From Stackebrandtia endophytica (GTDB lineage: Bacteria > Actinomycetota > Actinomycetes > Mycobacteriales > Micromonosporaceae), in contig NZ_VFOW01000001.1 of the NCBI RefSeq assembly GCF_006716355.1, positions 3,348,001 to 3,412,000 on the forward strand: 64,000 bases of DNA, read 5' to 3'. Within the stretch, counting starts at the first letter, position 1. The number at the start of each line of letters is the position of its first letter. Below are positions 34,007 through 43,557 of this stretch, piece by piece. The position numbers and the translations under genes are program-made. Under the pieces are notes generated by a model. That model ran no database searches. It saw only the letters and a list, made by a program, of their open reading frames with translations, and was not told where the DNA came from.

Positions 34007-34330
34007 TCAGGCGGCGTTGGTGATGAGCTTCTTGATGTCGCCCTTGGGCTTGGCGCCGATGATGGTTCCGACCGCTTCGCCGCCCTTGAACAGCAGCAGC
34101 GTGGGAACGCTCATGACCTGGTACTTGCGGGTGGTCTCCGGGTTGGCGTCGGTGTCGACCTTGACGATCTTGACGTCGTCACCCATCTCGGTGGCCAGCT
34201 CTTCCAGGACCGGCGCGACCTTGCGGCACGGACCGCACCACTCGGCCCAGAAGTCGACCAGGACGGGGCCGCCGGCCTTCAGTACTTCCTGCTCGAACGT
34301 GGCGTCGGTGACCGGTTTGGTAGCTCCCAT
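34007..34330 (-). CDS. trxA: Thioredoxin
   Basis: A 107-residue thioredoxin with the active site WCGPC (Cys32/Cys35), the preceding VLVDFWAE strand and the cis-proline region [20 protein letters not shown]. It reduces protein disulfides using electrons from the thioredoxin reductase encoded just upstream. The trxB-trxA order with a SigR-type promoter upstream is the standard actinobacterial arrangement for response to thiol-oxidative stress. Confidence 0.97.
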   Translation of the reverse strand: MGATKPVTDATFEQEVLKAGGPVLVDFWAEWCGPCRKVAPVLEELATEMGDDVKIVKVDTDANPETTRKYQVMSVPTLLLFKGGEAVGTIIGAKPKGDIKKLITNAA

Positions 34331-34399
34331 GGTTTGTGTCCCTTGTGTGTAGTTGGTGGTTGCGCGCGTCAGTTGTGGGGTGAGCCCGACGCCGGTGCG

Positions 34400-35329
34400 T
34401 CAGCTCTCCAGAGCGGCCACGTAACGCTCGGCGTCCAGGGCCGCGGCACAGCCGGTACCGGCGGCGGTGATCGCCTGCTGGTAGGTGTGGTCGACCAGGT
34501 CGCCGGCGGCGAACACGCCGGGCAGGCTGGTGCGGGTGCTGGGCGAGTCGACGAGGACGTAGCCGTCGTCATCAGTGTCGACCTGCTCGGAGAACAGCTG
34601 ACTACGCGGGTCGTGGCCGATGGCGACGAACACACCGGTGACGTCCATCGAGTCGGCCTCACCGGTCACGGTGTCCCGCAGTCGCACGCCGGAAACCTTG
34701 TTGTCGCCGACGATCTCGTCGACCACGGTGTTCCACCGGACCTCGATCTTGGGGTTGGAGAACGCCCGGTCGGCCATGATCTTGCTGGCCCGGAACTCGT
34801 CACGACGGTGAATGATGGTGACCTTGTCGGCGAACTTCGTCAGGAAGGTCGCCTCCTCCATCGCCGAGTCACCGCCGCCGATGACGGCGATGTTCTGCCC
34901 CTTGAAGAAGAACCCGTCACACGTGGCGCACGCCGACACCCCGTGTCCCAGTAGTTCCTGTTCACCGGGGACGGCGAGCGGACGCCACGCCGAACCGGTC
35001 GCCAGAATGACCGCGTGAGCCTGGAACAGCTGTTCACCGACCCAGACGCTCTTGACGTCGCCGGCCAACTCGACCTTGGTGACGTCATCGGTCAACAGTT
35101 CCGCTCCGAACCGTTCCGCCTGCTTACGCATGGTGTCCATGAGGTCGGGCCCCATGATGCCGTCGGCGAAACCGGGGAAGTTCTCGACGTCGGTCGTGGT
35201 CATCAACGCACCACCGGACTCGGCGCCTTCGATCACCAGAGGTTTCAGGTCTGCCCGGGCGGTGTACAGCGCCGCGGTGTACCCGGCTGGACCGGAACCG
35301 ATAATGATCACGTTGCGGATCTCGCTCAC
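34400..35329 (-). CDS. trxB: Thioredoxin reductase
   Basis: A 309-residue FAD/NADPH disulfide reductase. FAD-binding is seen in [20 protein letters not shown], the redox-active pair in [13 protein letters not shown] (Cys134/Cys137), the NADPH-binding [17 protein letters not shown], and the C-terminal FAD contact [20 protein letters not shown]. It reduces TrxA encoded 69 bases downstream. A SigR-type promoter lies ~100 bases upstream of the start. Confidence 0.97.
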   Translation of the reverse strand: MSEIRNVIIIGSGPAGYTAALYTARADLKPLVIEGAESGGALMTTTDVENFPGFADGIMGPDLMDTMRKQAERFGAELLTDDVTKVELAGDVKSVWVGEQLFQAHAVILATGSAWRPLAVPGEQELLGHGVSACATCDGFFFKGQNIAVIGGGDSAMEEATFLTKFADKVTIIHRRDEFRASKIMADRAFSNPKIEVRWNTVVDEIVGDNKVSGVRLRDTVTGEADSMDVTGVFVAIGHDPRSQLFSEQVDTDDDGYVLVDSPSTRTSLPGVFAAGDLVDHTYQQAITAAGTGCAAALDAERYVAALES

Positions 35330-35428
35330 CTGTCTTGCTCCTTAACTGTGGCGCGACGCGTAGCTTGTGTCGACCGGACACGACATGGTGGCCCGGCAGT
35401 GGCGATTGACGTGGCAGTCGCATACGTC

Positions 35429-35454
35429 AACGTCATCGTACGGACGTGCATTCC
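35429..35454 (-). promoter_or_regulatory. SigR-type promoter of trxB-trxA
   Basis: On the minus strand GGAAT (35454-35450) and GTT (35431-35429) are separated by exactly 18 bases, the GGAAT-N18-GTT pattern of SigR/SigH thiol-stress promoters, ~100 bases before the trxB start. In Streptomyces trxBA is a known SigR target. Confidence 0.75.
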
Positions 35455-35538
35455 GCCGTGAGGTGTACGCCACCGCCAGTGTGAGCTGTCGTGCCGGGAA
35501 GCGTTGAAGCGGACCGGATCTAGGTCGGGTCGAGGCGC

Positions 35539-36264
35539 CTATCCGAGTGGTTCGGCGTGGTAGGCGTCGTAACCGACGTCACCACAGCTGGGGCGTTGCG
35601 CGACGATCGCGCCCCCGTCGTCGGAGTGGACCACGACCACAACCGTGGGGTCGCCCTCGAAGGTTCCGAAGTCGACGGCGGTGACGGTTCCGCCGAACCG
35701 GTCCCGCACCCCGTCGAGGCAGGTCGCCAGTTTGTCCGGATCGGACAGCAGCGGCTCCAGCTCCGTGTCGATGTTCTGCATCGCACCGGCGGTGGCGGTC
35801 AACGCGTAACCGAGTCCGTCGGCGGAGTAGTCGTGTCCGGAGTAGGTGACCAGGTAGGTGGTGTCGGTCCCGGTGAAGGTGTCGTCGTCGGTCTCGGATT
35901 TGTCACCCGGCGCCGACTGCCCGGACATCTCCGGTTCGGCGGCCTCCTCCTGCACGCTGGAATTGGAGTCGGCCGTGGTGGGCATCTCCGCGTCGTCGGA
36001 CGGCAACGTCAAGACCAGCGCACCGGCGAACACGATCGCCACACCCGCACCGGTGGCCGCGCTCAAACCCCACCGGCGACGCCACCAGGGCGCCCGAGGC
36101 GTGGCGGCTGCCGGAACCTCGGGGGCGGCCAGGTCGGGAAGCTCGTCGAGCACCCGGTCCAACCGGGTCGCGACGTGGTCGGGCATCGACTCGTACTGCG
36201 TCGAGGCGTGAGCCAGGCGCGCAGTGACGGCTCCGGCGGCCGGGTCCTGCTCCGGCGAAGTCAT
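35539..36264 (-). CDS. Putative membrane anti-sigma factor of SigM
   Basis: A 241-residue protein with a ~65-residue cytoplasmic N-terminus, one membrane helix (about residues 68-90, SAATGAGVAIVFAGALVLTL) and an acidic extracytoplasmic part of ~150 residues with two Cys near the C-terminus (DKLATCLDGV, RPSCGDVGYD). The start overlaps the sigM stop by four bases. No zinc-binding HxxxCxxC motif is visible, so it is not a classical ZAS protein. Position, topology and coupling support control of SigM, as for RsmA in other actinobacteria. Confidence 0.75.
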   Translation of the reverse strand: MTSPEQDPAAGAVTARLAHASTQYESMPDHVATRLDRVLDELPDLAAPEVPAAATPRAPWWRRRWGLSAATGAGVAIVFAGALVLTLPSDDAEMPTTADSNSSVQEEAAEPEMSGQSAPGDKSETDDDTFTGTDTTYLVTYSGHDYSADGLGYALTATAGAMQNIDTELEPLLSDPDKLATCLDGVRDRFGGTVTAVDFGTFEGDPTVVVVVHSDDGGAIVAQRPSCGDVGYDAYHAEPLG

Positions 36265-36890
36265 GACGTCCCCTCCTTTCCCGCACGATGACCTGAGTGC
36301 CTACCGGGTTCACGCGGTCCTGTGGGTTCGACGCGCCCGGGTGCCGGCTGGTTCCCGTCGTCTCCCAGCAGTACCGCCAATTGAGCTCGGGCACGGGAGG
36401 CGCGACTCTTCACCGTCCCCGGCGGGACCTCCAGGATGGCCGCCACATCGGCGACCGGGTAGCCCAGCATGTCGATGTAGACGACGACGGCGCGGTGCTC
36501 GAACGACAACTGCGCCAACGCATCGCGCACCGCCAGGACTGCGGCCCGATCGCTGGGCGGCTCACGGTTCGGCTCCGGCAACTGATCCATCGGTACCGCC
36601 GGACGTGCCTGCTTGCGGCGAATCCGGTCCAGGCACGCGTTGACCACGATCCGGTGCAGCCAGGTGGTCACCGCGGAGTCGCCGCGGAACTTCGCCGCCG
36701 ACCGGTACGCGTTGATCATGGCGTCCTGCACCGCGTCGGCGGCCTCCTCCGGGTCGGACAGGGTGCGAAGCGCCACGGCCCACAACCGGTCCCGGTGCCG
36801 CCGGAACAACTCGCCGAACGCCTCCCGATCGCCGCCGGTCGCGTGGCGCCGCAGCAGATCGGGGTCGGGCAGTCCAGCCAGCTCGTTCAT
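36261..36890 (-). CDS. sigM: ECF RNA polymerase sigma factor SigM
   Basis: A 209-residue ECF sigma factor. Region 2 is FGELFRRHRDRLWAVALRTL followed by PEEAADAVQDAMINAYRSAA and KFRGDSAVTTWLHRIVVNAC; region 4 is LAQLSFEHRAVVVYIDMLGY with PPGTVKSRASRARAQLAVLL. The ATG at 36890 (MNELAGLPDPDLL) fits the family start. The pseudokinase gene ends two bases upstream and the putative anti-sigma gene overlaps downstream, so murJ-side genes and sigM probably share transcripts. SigM-type factors answer envelope or oxidative stress in actinobacteria. Confidence 0.9.
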   Translation of the reverse strand: MNELAGLPDPDLLRRHATGGDREAFGELFRRHRDRLWAVALRTLSDPEEAADAVQDAMINAYRSAAKFRGDSAVTTWLHRIVVNACLDRIRRKQARPAVPMDQLPEPNREPPSDRAAVLAVRDALAQLSFEHRAVVVYIDMLGYPVADVAAILEVPPGTVKSRASRARAQLAVLLGDDGNQPAPGRVEPTGPREPGRHSGHRAGKEGTS

Positions 36891-36891
36891 G

Positions 36892-38355
36892 TCACCTGGC
36901 GAAGATTTCGAGTTCGTTGACCACCCATTGGAATTCGTCGGCACCGATCTCGGACGGCACCGAACACCAGATCAGCAGGTACTGGGTCGGCGGCGCGTCG
37001 GTGATCGGGGTGAACGTCACCGAGGTCGGCGAATCGGCCTGCGCCTCGGCGATCACGACCAACTCCGGCGTGGTCCCGGCCATGCTGGGATCGCCGACGT
37101 AGAGGCCGACGGTCGCACCCGGGTTGGGCATGCGCAGGTTGACCGTGGCGATGTCGCGGACCTCGCCCAGGTCGACCAGCAGCCCCATGCCCTCCTTGAA
37201 ACCGCCCCAGTTCTGTTGCCAGTAGACGCTGGTGGCCCATTGGGTGTTGCCGTCGCCGTCGACGACGCTGCCGGGGTTGTTCTTGGCGCTGGTGTCACCG
37301 TCTCCGGGGTCGATGACGGAGATGGCGTCGGGCGTCAGGTCCAGTCGGACCGGTTCACTCGGGGCGCTGTCGTCATCGTCGCCACCGCCCTCCTCGGTTC
37401 CCTGGCTTTGTTCCGCGGTGCCGGGGTCGGCCGGTGTGTCGGCGGGGATGAGGATCATCGCCGCCAATAGGCCCAGAATCGCCAGGCCCACCAGAGCGCC
37501 CGCACCGATCGCCAACCGTCGCCCCACGGCCTTGGCCGGCATCGGTGGCTTCACGTTCTCGGGGTCGGGGGTGACCAGCGCCAACGCGCCGGTGTCGTCA
37601 CGTTGCCGGGTCTGTCGGCTCAGTTCCTCCGACAGTTCCGCCGCGGTGGGCGGTGCCGTCTGCGCTGACAACAGGTCGGTGATGAGGGTCGCCAGCCGTT
37701 CCGGCACGTCGTCACGCAGCTGTGAGATCGGCACCGGGTAGCCCTGGGCGTCGGCCGGTGCGTCCGGCAGCGAGGCCGGTCCGGGAACGGTCCGCGGCCA
37801 ACCACCAGACAGCGCGCAGTACAGGGTCGCGCCCAGCGCCCGCACGTCGCCGACCTGAGTGGCGGTGGCGTCGGCACGGGGATCGGCCAGTACCGCCCGG
37901 TCGTCGGACGACAGCAGAATGGTTCCGGGGTGGATGTTTCCGTGCGCCACACCGGTGGCGTGCACGGCGGCCACCGCGTCGGAGACACATTGGACGATGT
38001 CGACGATGTCGTCGATCGCCAACGCCGAACTGCCGATGGCGTCGCGCAGTGACTTGCCGTCAACCCATTCACGCACCACATAGGCACAATCGCCCTGGTC
38101 GACCGCGTCATAGACCCCGACGATGTTGGGGTGGTTGACTCGGCTGGCGGCCACCGCGGCCGCCAGCATCTCCTCGGCCTCCGGCCCGCCCGGGGTGCGC
38201 AGCACCACCGTGACCGGTCGGTTCAACAGGACATCCATGCCGCGCCACACTTGACGGCCCGAGGAATCGTCGTTGATGTGCGCGGCCAGGCTGTATCGGT
38301 CGGCGAGCAGGTCCCCTATCGAAGGAGTAGCCACCCCTGCCACGTCTTCCTCCAT
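36892..38355 (-). CDS. Membrane pseudokinase with extracellular C-terminal domain, MurJ-associated
   Basis: From the ATG at 38355 the product has ~487 residues. Residues ~15-240 have a protein-kinase fold but lack catalytic residues: the beta-3 lysine position reads VVLR, the HRD motif is HGN (in VAHGNIHPGT), and DFG is replaced by ADP (AVLADPRAD). A membrane helix follows (LAIGAGALVGLAILGLLAAM, ~276-295). The extracytoplasmic end looks like a discoidin/galactose-binding fold (DGDGNTQWATSVYWQQNWGG to the end). In Mycobacterium tuberculosis the same domains are fused to MviN (MurJ) and recruit FhaA; here they form a separate protein encoded next to murJ. Likely role: regulating lipid II export. 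Confidence 0.83.
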   Translation of the reverse strand: MEEDVAGVATPSIGDLLADRYSLAAHINDDSSGRQVWRGMDVLLNRPVTVVLRTPGGPEAEEMLAAAVAASRVNHPNIVGVYDAVDQGDCAYVVREWVDGKSLRDAIGSSALAIDDIVDIVQCVSDAVAAVHATGVAHGNIHPGTILLSSDDRAVLADPRADATATQVGDVRALGATLYCALSGGWPRTVPGPASLPDAPADAQGYPVPISQLRDDVPERLATLITDLLSAQTAPPTAAELSEELSRQTRQRDDTGALALVTPDPENVKPPMPAKAVGRRLAIGAGALVGLAILGLLAAMILIPADTPADPGTAEQSQGTEEGGGDDDDSAPSEPVRLDLTPDAISVIDPGDGDTSAKNNPGSVVDGDGNTQWATSVYWQQNWGGFKEGMGLLVDLGEVRDIATVNLRMPNPGATVGLYVGDPSMAGTTPELVVIAEAQADSPTSVTFTPITDAPPTQYLLIWCSVPSEIGADEFQWVVNELEIFAR

Positions 38356-38728
38356 CCGGTCGCCGCCCTGGCATCGCGCCGGGCTCACATTTGGCGGTGT
38401 TGGGCGTCGATTGACTCCAACACGCAGCTTTAGCGTAGTCGGGTCCAAGCCGATCCGACTAGGGCCTGCCCGTCATATCGGGACATTCCCGTTCTACTTC
38501 CCTTATTTACCAACGGTTAGCGAATGAACACGATATGTCCGTCGTTGTTGGTCGATAACTGTTCGGTAATGAGTGTCGCCGGTTTCGTCCGCGAACCGGT
38601 CGGATGAGCATCCGGCGAGACTCGATTATGACCGACTCGCCCGGATCGTGGAATTCGCCTCCATAACTAGTGACGCCGGTCGGTTCGAGGGTGTCCGGTG
38701 TCGGATGTTGCCGGTGGTGCCGGTTCGG
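38356..38728 (-). promoter_or_regulatory. 373-base gap between murJ and the pseudokinase gene, with an operator-like repeat
   Basis: No gene is seen. TAGTCGG (38436-38442) and CCGACTA (38455-38461) form a 7-bp inverted repeat with a 12-base centre, ~80 bases upstream of the pseudokinase start. It could be an operator or a short hairpin. The middle of the gap (about 38490-38540) is AT-richer, consistent with a promoter on the minus strand. Confidence 0.4.
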
Positions 38729-40372
38729 TCATCGGCCGAGCTTGGCCCGCACCATCGAGGTGAGGTCACGGATCTCGGGGGTCTTCAACAGGTACGCCAC
38801 CACGAAGTACACCCCGAAGATGAGCAGACCCGCGACCGCGAGCACACCCACCAGGGTCAGTTTGCCCGCGCTGGCGTCGGGCAACATCTGCATCGCACCG
38901 TAGGCCACCGCACCGGCGACCGCTCCGGCGATCAGCTGACGTATCCAGGTCCAGGAGATCTCCCGCATGCCCAGCAGCCCCACCCGACGACGCAGGTAGT
39001 AGGTCGACAGGACGACGGTGAGGACGAACGACAAGCCCAGTGCTCCCATCAGGCCCGCCACGACGTGCTCCGCCGGCAGGAATGCGACCACCAGCAGACA
39101 GCCCACGACCCGCACCACGACCACCGGGATGTTGATCAACGCGACGGTCTTGGTGTCGGTCATCGCGTAGAACGCGAAGGTCTGGAGCTGACTGATCGCG
39201 AACGGGATCAGGGTGATGCCGGCGACGGCGATGATCAGACCGGTCGCCGATGCCGAGGCGAAGTCGAAGTTGCCCCAGTCGAACAGCAGCACCGCCAACG
39301 GGGTTCCCAGAACGACGTAACACACCGTGATCGGCATCAACGCCAACGTGGACAGACGGGTGCCCTGTGACAGCCCCGCCGCGACGTCGCCGAGTCGGCC
39401 TTCGGTGGCCGCCTGCGACAGGCGCGGCATCAACGCGGTGATGATCGAGACCGCGATGATGCCGTGAGCCATCATCATGATCAGGTACGCGTTGTTGTAG
39501 TGGATGGGACCGGGAGTCAGGACGCCGTCGGTGCCGTTGGCCGCCGCGTAGTTGGCCAGCCGGATCAACACGACCATCGCGATCTGGTTCATTCCGACGT
39601 ACAGCAGGATCCAGGCACCCAACCGACCGATCTCGCCCAGGCCCAGGGCGCGGAAATCCCAGCGCCACTTCCATGTGAAACCGACCTTGCGCAGCGCCGG
39701 CCACAGCGCCAGCGACTGGGTCACGATGCCGGCCAGGGTTCCCAGACCCAACACCAGCACCATCGCCGTGGTCACGTTGCCGGAGATGATCGAATCCCGG
39801 GTGGCCTCGTCGGCGCTGGAGGTGTACAGCACGAAGAAGACGACACCGACGACGATGATCACGATGTTGTTGAGGATGGGCGCCCACATGGGAACCGCGA
39901 AGTGGTCCCGCGTGTTCAGTACCGCCTGCAACAGTGCGCACAGCCCGTAGAAGAAGATCGCCGGGAGCATGAAGTAGCTCAACCGGGTCACCAGTTCGTG
40001 GTTGTCCTCGGCGGCCAGCCGGGTCAACAGCGGGGCGGCGGCTACGATGCACGCGGTCGCCAACGCGAGGAAGGTCACGGCCAACGTCAGCAGTCGCTGG
40101 GTGTAGGCCACTCCGGCGTCGGCGTCCCGGTTGCGTGCCTTGACGATCAGCGGTACGACGACGCTGGTGAGGATGCCGCCCATCAGCATCTCGTAGATCA
40201 TCTGTGGGAAGTACTGGGCGGTGGTGTAGCTGTTGCCCAATACCAGGCCACCCAGTGCGGCGCCCATGACGACGTTGCGCAGGAAACCGGTGATCCTGGA
40301 TACCAGGGACCCGGCTGCCATGATCGCGCCGTGCCGCGCCAGACTGGGGGAGGACGCTTTCGTCTCGGTCAC
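38729..40372 (-). CDS. murJ: Lipid II flippase MurJ (MviN)
   Basis: A 547-residue polytopic protein of the MOP superfamily with about 14 membrane helices. The N-terminal LARHGAIMAAGSLVSRITGF and VMGAALGGLVLGNSYTTAQY are typical of MurJ, as are EMLMGGILTSVVVPLIVKAR and PAIFFYGLCALLQAVLNTRD. It moves the peptidoglycan precursor lipid II across the membrane. The gene is divergent from pcnA with only 30 bases between starts, and lies upstream of the pseudokinase and sigM on the same strand. The C-terminal kinase-like domain of mycobacterial MviN is absent here. Confidence 0.94.
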   Translation of the reverse strand: MTETKASSPSLARHGAIMAAGSLVSRITGFLRNVVMGAALGGLVLGNSYTTAQYFPQMIYEMLMGGILTSVVVPLIVKARNRDADAGVAYTQRLLTLAVTFLALATACIVAAAPLLTRLAAEDNHELVTRLSYFMLPAIFFYGLCALLQAVLNTRDHFAVPMWAPILNNIVIIVVGVVFFVLYTSSADEATRDSIISGNVTTAMVLVLGLGTLAGIVTQSLALWPALRKVGFTWKWRWDFRALGLGEIGRLGAWILLYVGMNQIAMVVLIRLANYAAANGTDGVLTPGPIHYNNAYLIMMMAHGIIAVSIITALMPRLSQAATEGRLGDVAAGLSQGTRLSTLALMPITVCYVVLGTPLAVLLFDWGNFDFASASATGLIIAVAGITLIPFAISQLQTFAFYAMTDTKTVALINIPVVVVRVVGCLLVVAFLPAEHVVAGLMGALGLSFVLTVVLSTYYLRRRVGLLGMREISWTWIRQLIAGAVAGAVAYGAMQMLPDASAGKLTLVGVLAVAGLLIFGVYFVVAYLLKTPEIRDLTSMVRAKLGR

Positions 40373-40402
40373 GCCGAAGCCTTCCGATAAGCTTTTCGAT
40401 CG

Positions 40403-41839
40403 ATGTCAGACCGTATCGGAACCGAAATCACCGTCCCCCGCGTGGCCGACGCTCTCGGCGAGCTGTTCGCCGACGCCGGGTTTGAGCTGCATCTGGTGGG
40501 CGGCCCCGTGAGGGACGCGATCCTGCGTCGCGGAAGCGACGATTTGGACTTCGCCACCAGTGCCCACCCTGATCAAACTCTGGCGCTGCTGAATCAGCAC
40601 GGCAGCACCACCTGGACCACCGGCCGTGCCTTCGGCACGATCGGTGCGATGTTTCACGGTCACCGAGTCGAGGTGACGACGTATCGCGCCGATTCCTACG
40701 ACGGGGTCACGCGTAACCCGGCGGTCGTCTACGGCGACAACCTGACCGAGGATCTGCGCCGCCGCGACTTCACCATCAACGCGATGGCGGTCTCGGTGCC
40801 GGGACACGAGTTCAGCGACCCCTTCGACGGCATCGGTGACCTGGTGCGTCGGATCATCCGAACCCCCGGCACCCCGGAGTTGTCCTTCGGGGACGATCCA
40901 TTGCGGATGATGCGTGCCGCCCGGTTCGCCTCTCAGCTGCGATTCGACGTCGACGGGCCGGTCAAACAGGCCATGACCGACATGGCCGGCGACCTCGGCC
41001 GGATCACCGCCGAGCGCATCCGCGACGAGTTCGTCAAACTCATGGCCGGTGCCGACCCGGTCATCGGGCTGCGGCTGCTGGTGGACACCGGACTGGCCGA
41101 CCAGTTCCTGCCGGAACTTCCCGCGTTGCGGATGGCCATCGACGAACACGCCCAGCACAAGGACGTCTACGAGCACACCCTCACCGTGGTGCGCAACGCC
41201 ATCGAGCTGGAGGAGTCCGGCCCGGACGTCCTGCTACGGATCGCGGCGCTGCTGCACGACATCGGCAAACCCGCGACCAAGGGCTTCGGACCGGCCGGCC
41301 GGGTCACGTTCCATCACCACGAACTCGTCGGTGCCCGCATGGCGCGCAAACGGCTCAAGGCGCTGCGGTTCCCCAAGGACGACATCGCCGAACTCACCGA
41401 ACTCATCGCCCTGCACCTGCGGTTCTACGGTTACGGACGCGGTGAGTGGACCGACTCCGCCGTCCGCCGCTACGTCACCGACGCCGGGCCGTACCTACCG
41501 CGCCTGCACAAACTGGTGCGTTCCGATTGCACCACCCGCAACAAGCGCAAGGCGGCGCGGCTGTCGGCCGACTACGACGCCCTTGAGGAGCGCATCGAAC
41601 GGATCGCCGCCGAGGAGGACCTCGCCAAGGTCCGTCCCGACCTCGACGGCAACGAGATCATGCGACTGTTGAATCTGCCGCCCGGTCGACACGTCGGCCA
41701 GGCGTGGAAACACCTGAAGGAGCTGCGGCTGGAACACGGCCCGCTGTCCCGGGAGGAGGCCGAGGCCGAACTGTTCGCCTGGGCGCGGGCCAATGGCCTG
41801 ACACCACCCGACGGCCCGACGCCGGAGTCGGGTGAATGA
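40403..41839 (+). CDS. pcnA: CCA tRNA nucleotidyltransferase
   Basis: A 478-residue class II nucleotidyltransferase that adds or repairs the 3' CCA of tRNAs. The N-terminal head has LVGGPVRDAILRRGSDDLDF (GG and DxD metal site), followed by RRRDFTINAMAVSV; the middle has the HD domain (RIAALLHDIGKPATKGFGPA, HHHELVGARMARKRL). The extra HD domain may give phosphohydrolase activity. Gene order murJ-pcnA is conserved in actinobacteria. The stop overlaps the start of the serine hydrolase by eight bases. Confidence 0.94.
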   Translation: MSDRIGTEITVPRVADALGELFADAGFELHLVGGPVRDAILRRGSDDLDFATSAHPDQTLALLNQHGSTTWTTGRAFGTIGAMFHGHRVEVTTYRADSYDGVTRNPAVVYGDNLTEDLRRRDFTINAMAVSVPGHEFSDPFDGIGDLVRRIIRTPGTPELSFGDDPLRMMRAARFASQLRFDVDGPVKQAMTDMAGDLGRITAERIRDEFVKLMAGADPVIGLRLLVDTGLADQFLPELPALRMAIDEHAQHKDVYEHTLTVVRNAIELEESGPDVLLRIAALLHDIGKPATKGFGPAGRVTFHHHELVGARMARKRLKALRFPKDDIAELTELIALHLRFYGYGRGEWTDSAVRRYVTDAGPYLPRLHKLVRSDCTTRNKRKAARLSADYDALEERIERIAAEEDLAKVRPDLDGNEIMRLLNLPPGRHVGQAWKHLKELRLEHGPLSREEAEAELFAWARANGLTPPDGPTPESGE

Positions 41840-42983
41840 GCACGTCCGAATGAGCAGCGCCCAAACCGAACTCGACGCCGAGCTGGCCGCCGCAGTCCCC
41901 GCACTGGCCTCGGCGGCCGCCGCCGTCATCGGTATCGACGGCGAACCGGTGGCCCGTGCCGGTGTCGGGGAACTGATCCGGTACGCCGACGAACAGGGGA
42001 CCCTGGCCGTCGACCGCCCGGCCGCCGACCTCGCCACCCGGTACGACCTGGCGTCGCTGACCAAGCTGTACACCACGGTCGCGACGCTGATCCTCACCGA
42101 ACGGGACGGCCTCGACCTCACCCGGCCCATTCGGCACTGGCTGCCCGACTACGTCGACGACCGGATCGACCTGGAGCGGTTGCTCACCCACACCGCCGGG
42201 CTGCCCGCCGGGGTTCAACTGCGGGGGACCGACTCGGGCACCCGTCGAGGTCTGGTGATGGGAACGGGGCCGCAGGACGAACCCGGTACGGGGCACCGAT
42301 ACTCCGATGTGTCCTTCATCCTCACCGGCTGGGTCCTGGAGGCCCACACCGGCACCGGACTCGACGACCTGATCGCCGAACTCATCACGATCCCGTTGGG
42401 GCTCACCGATACCGAGTTTCGTCCGCTGCGACGACTCGGGGTACCCCGCGACATCGCCGCGACCGAGTACAAGGACGGCCGGTTGCGTCACGGCGTCGTC
42501 CACGACGAGACCGCCAAACTGTTGGGCGAGGTCGCCGGGCACGCCGGCCTGTTCGCGACCGTCACCGACCTGTGGCGATTCGCCGAAGCCTTGCGCACCA
42601 ACGCATTGCTGTCGCCGGAGACCACCGAGCGGATGATCCGGCCGCGTATCGCCGCCGACGGCTTCGCCCAGGGCTTCGGTGTGCGCGTCGGTGACCCGGC
42701 CATCACCGGTAAGCTCACGGGTTCCTACGGACACACCGGATTCACCGGGACCTCCCTTGTGGTTGATCCGGCTCGCGCCACCACAGTGGTGCTGACGACA
42801 AACCGAGTGCATCCGGTGCGCACCCGAAGTCAGGTCAATCCGGTACGGTGCGCGATAGCCGATATCGCCTACCGTGAACAACGGAGGAAACATGCTGGAA
42901 CGTCCCCGGGCACCGTGGCCTTACGATTTCCTACCCAAGGTCGCAGGGTTCACGGTCCTCTCCGACGATGTGCGCGACGGTGA
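41832..42983 (+). CDS. Serine hydrolase, beta-lactamase/PBP4*-like
   Basis: A 383-residue beta-lactamase-superfamily hydrolase. SxxK is in [17 protein letters not shown], the Tyr motif in [13 protein letters not shown] (YSD), and the third motif in [17 protein letters not shown] (HTG). No signal peptide is seen, so it is probably a cytoplasmic esterase or peptidase. The N-terminal GTG at 41832 overlaps the pcnA stop; an ATG at 41850 is an alternative. The last ~35 residues overlap the start of the PEBP gene in another frame by 92 bases and have odd composition, so the native C-terminus may be shorter. Confidence 0.85.
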   Translation: MNEHVRMSSAQTELDAELAAAVPALASAAAAVIGIDGEPVARAGVGELIRYADEQGTLAVDRPAADLATRYDLASLTKLYTTVATLILTERDGLDLTRPIRHWLPDYVDDRIDLERLLTHTAGLPAGVQLRGTDSGTRRGLVMGTGPQDEPGTGHRYSDVSFILTGWVLEAHTGTGLDDLIAELITIPLGLTDTEFRPLRRLGVPRDIAATEYKDGRLRHGVVHDETAKLLGEVAGHAGLFATVTDLWRFAEALRTNALLSPETTERMIRPRIAADGFAQGFGVRVGDPAITGKLTGSYGHTGFTGTSLVVDPARATTVVLTTNRVHPVRTRSQVNPVRCAIADIAYREQRRKHAGTSPGTVALRFPTQGRRVHGPLRRCARR

Positions 42984-43557
42984 GATGCTCGCCGACGCCC
43001 ACATCTTCGCCGGTGGCAATACCTCGCCGCAGCTGTCCTGGTCGGGCTTCCCGCCCGAGACCCGTGGATTCGCGGTCACCTGTTTCGACCCCGACGCCCC
43101 CACCGCATCCGGATGGTGGCACTGGGTGGTGCTCAACCTCTCCGCAGATGTCACGAGCCTTCCCGCCGGGGCCGGCAACCCCGACGGCTCCGGACTGCCC
43201 GCCGGTGCGATCAGTCTCCGCAACGACATGGGCCAACACGGATACGGCGGTGCGGCGCCGCCGGAGGGTGACTTCCCCCACCGCTACCTGTTCGCGGTAC
43301 ACGCGCTCGACAGTGAGGCCCTCGGGCTCGACTCCTCGGCCTCCTGCGCGGTCGCCGGTTTCAACCTGACGTTCCACACGATCGCCCGCGCCGTCGTGAC
43401 ACCGGTCTTTCAGAACTTAAGTTCTCGCTCCGCGGTGACGACGCGTGTCGTCACCGCCGGCGATCCGGGGCATCACACCCGGGCCGTTGCCAGCCCGCCC
43501 GGTGCGGGTCGGCTCAGTAGGTCCACCACAGGAAGCGGCGCCGGTGGCGGATGGTGA
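42892..43557 (+). CDS. PEBP/YbhB-family protein (Raf-kinase-inhibitor-like)
   Basis: The ATG at 42892 follows GGAGGAAAC, a strong ribosome-binding site; an earlier in-frame ATG at 42874 does not. Residues 1-~165 are a YbhB/YbcL phosphatidylethanolamine-binding-like domain with [40 protein letters not shown] and [17 protein letters not shown]. Homologues usually end near [13 protein letters not shown]. Here ~45 more residues of poor composition follow a TTA codon at about 43417; a TAA one base out of frame lies there, inside the palindrome AGAACTTAAGTTCT. The frame runs 44 bases into the convergent DUF1707 gene. Confidence 0.82.
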   Translation: MLERPRAPWPYDFLPKVAGFTVLSDDVRDGEMLADAHIFAGGNTSPQLSWSGFPPETRGFAVTCFDPDAPTASGWWHWVVLNLSADVTSLPAGAGNPDGSGLPAGAISLRNDMGQHGYGGAAPPEGDFPHRYLFAVHALDSEALGLDSSASCAVAGFNLTFHTIARAVVTPVFQNLSSRSAVTTRVVTAGDPGHHTRAVASPPGAGRLSRSTTGSGAGGGW

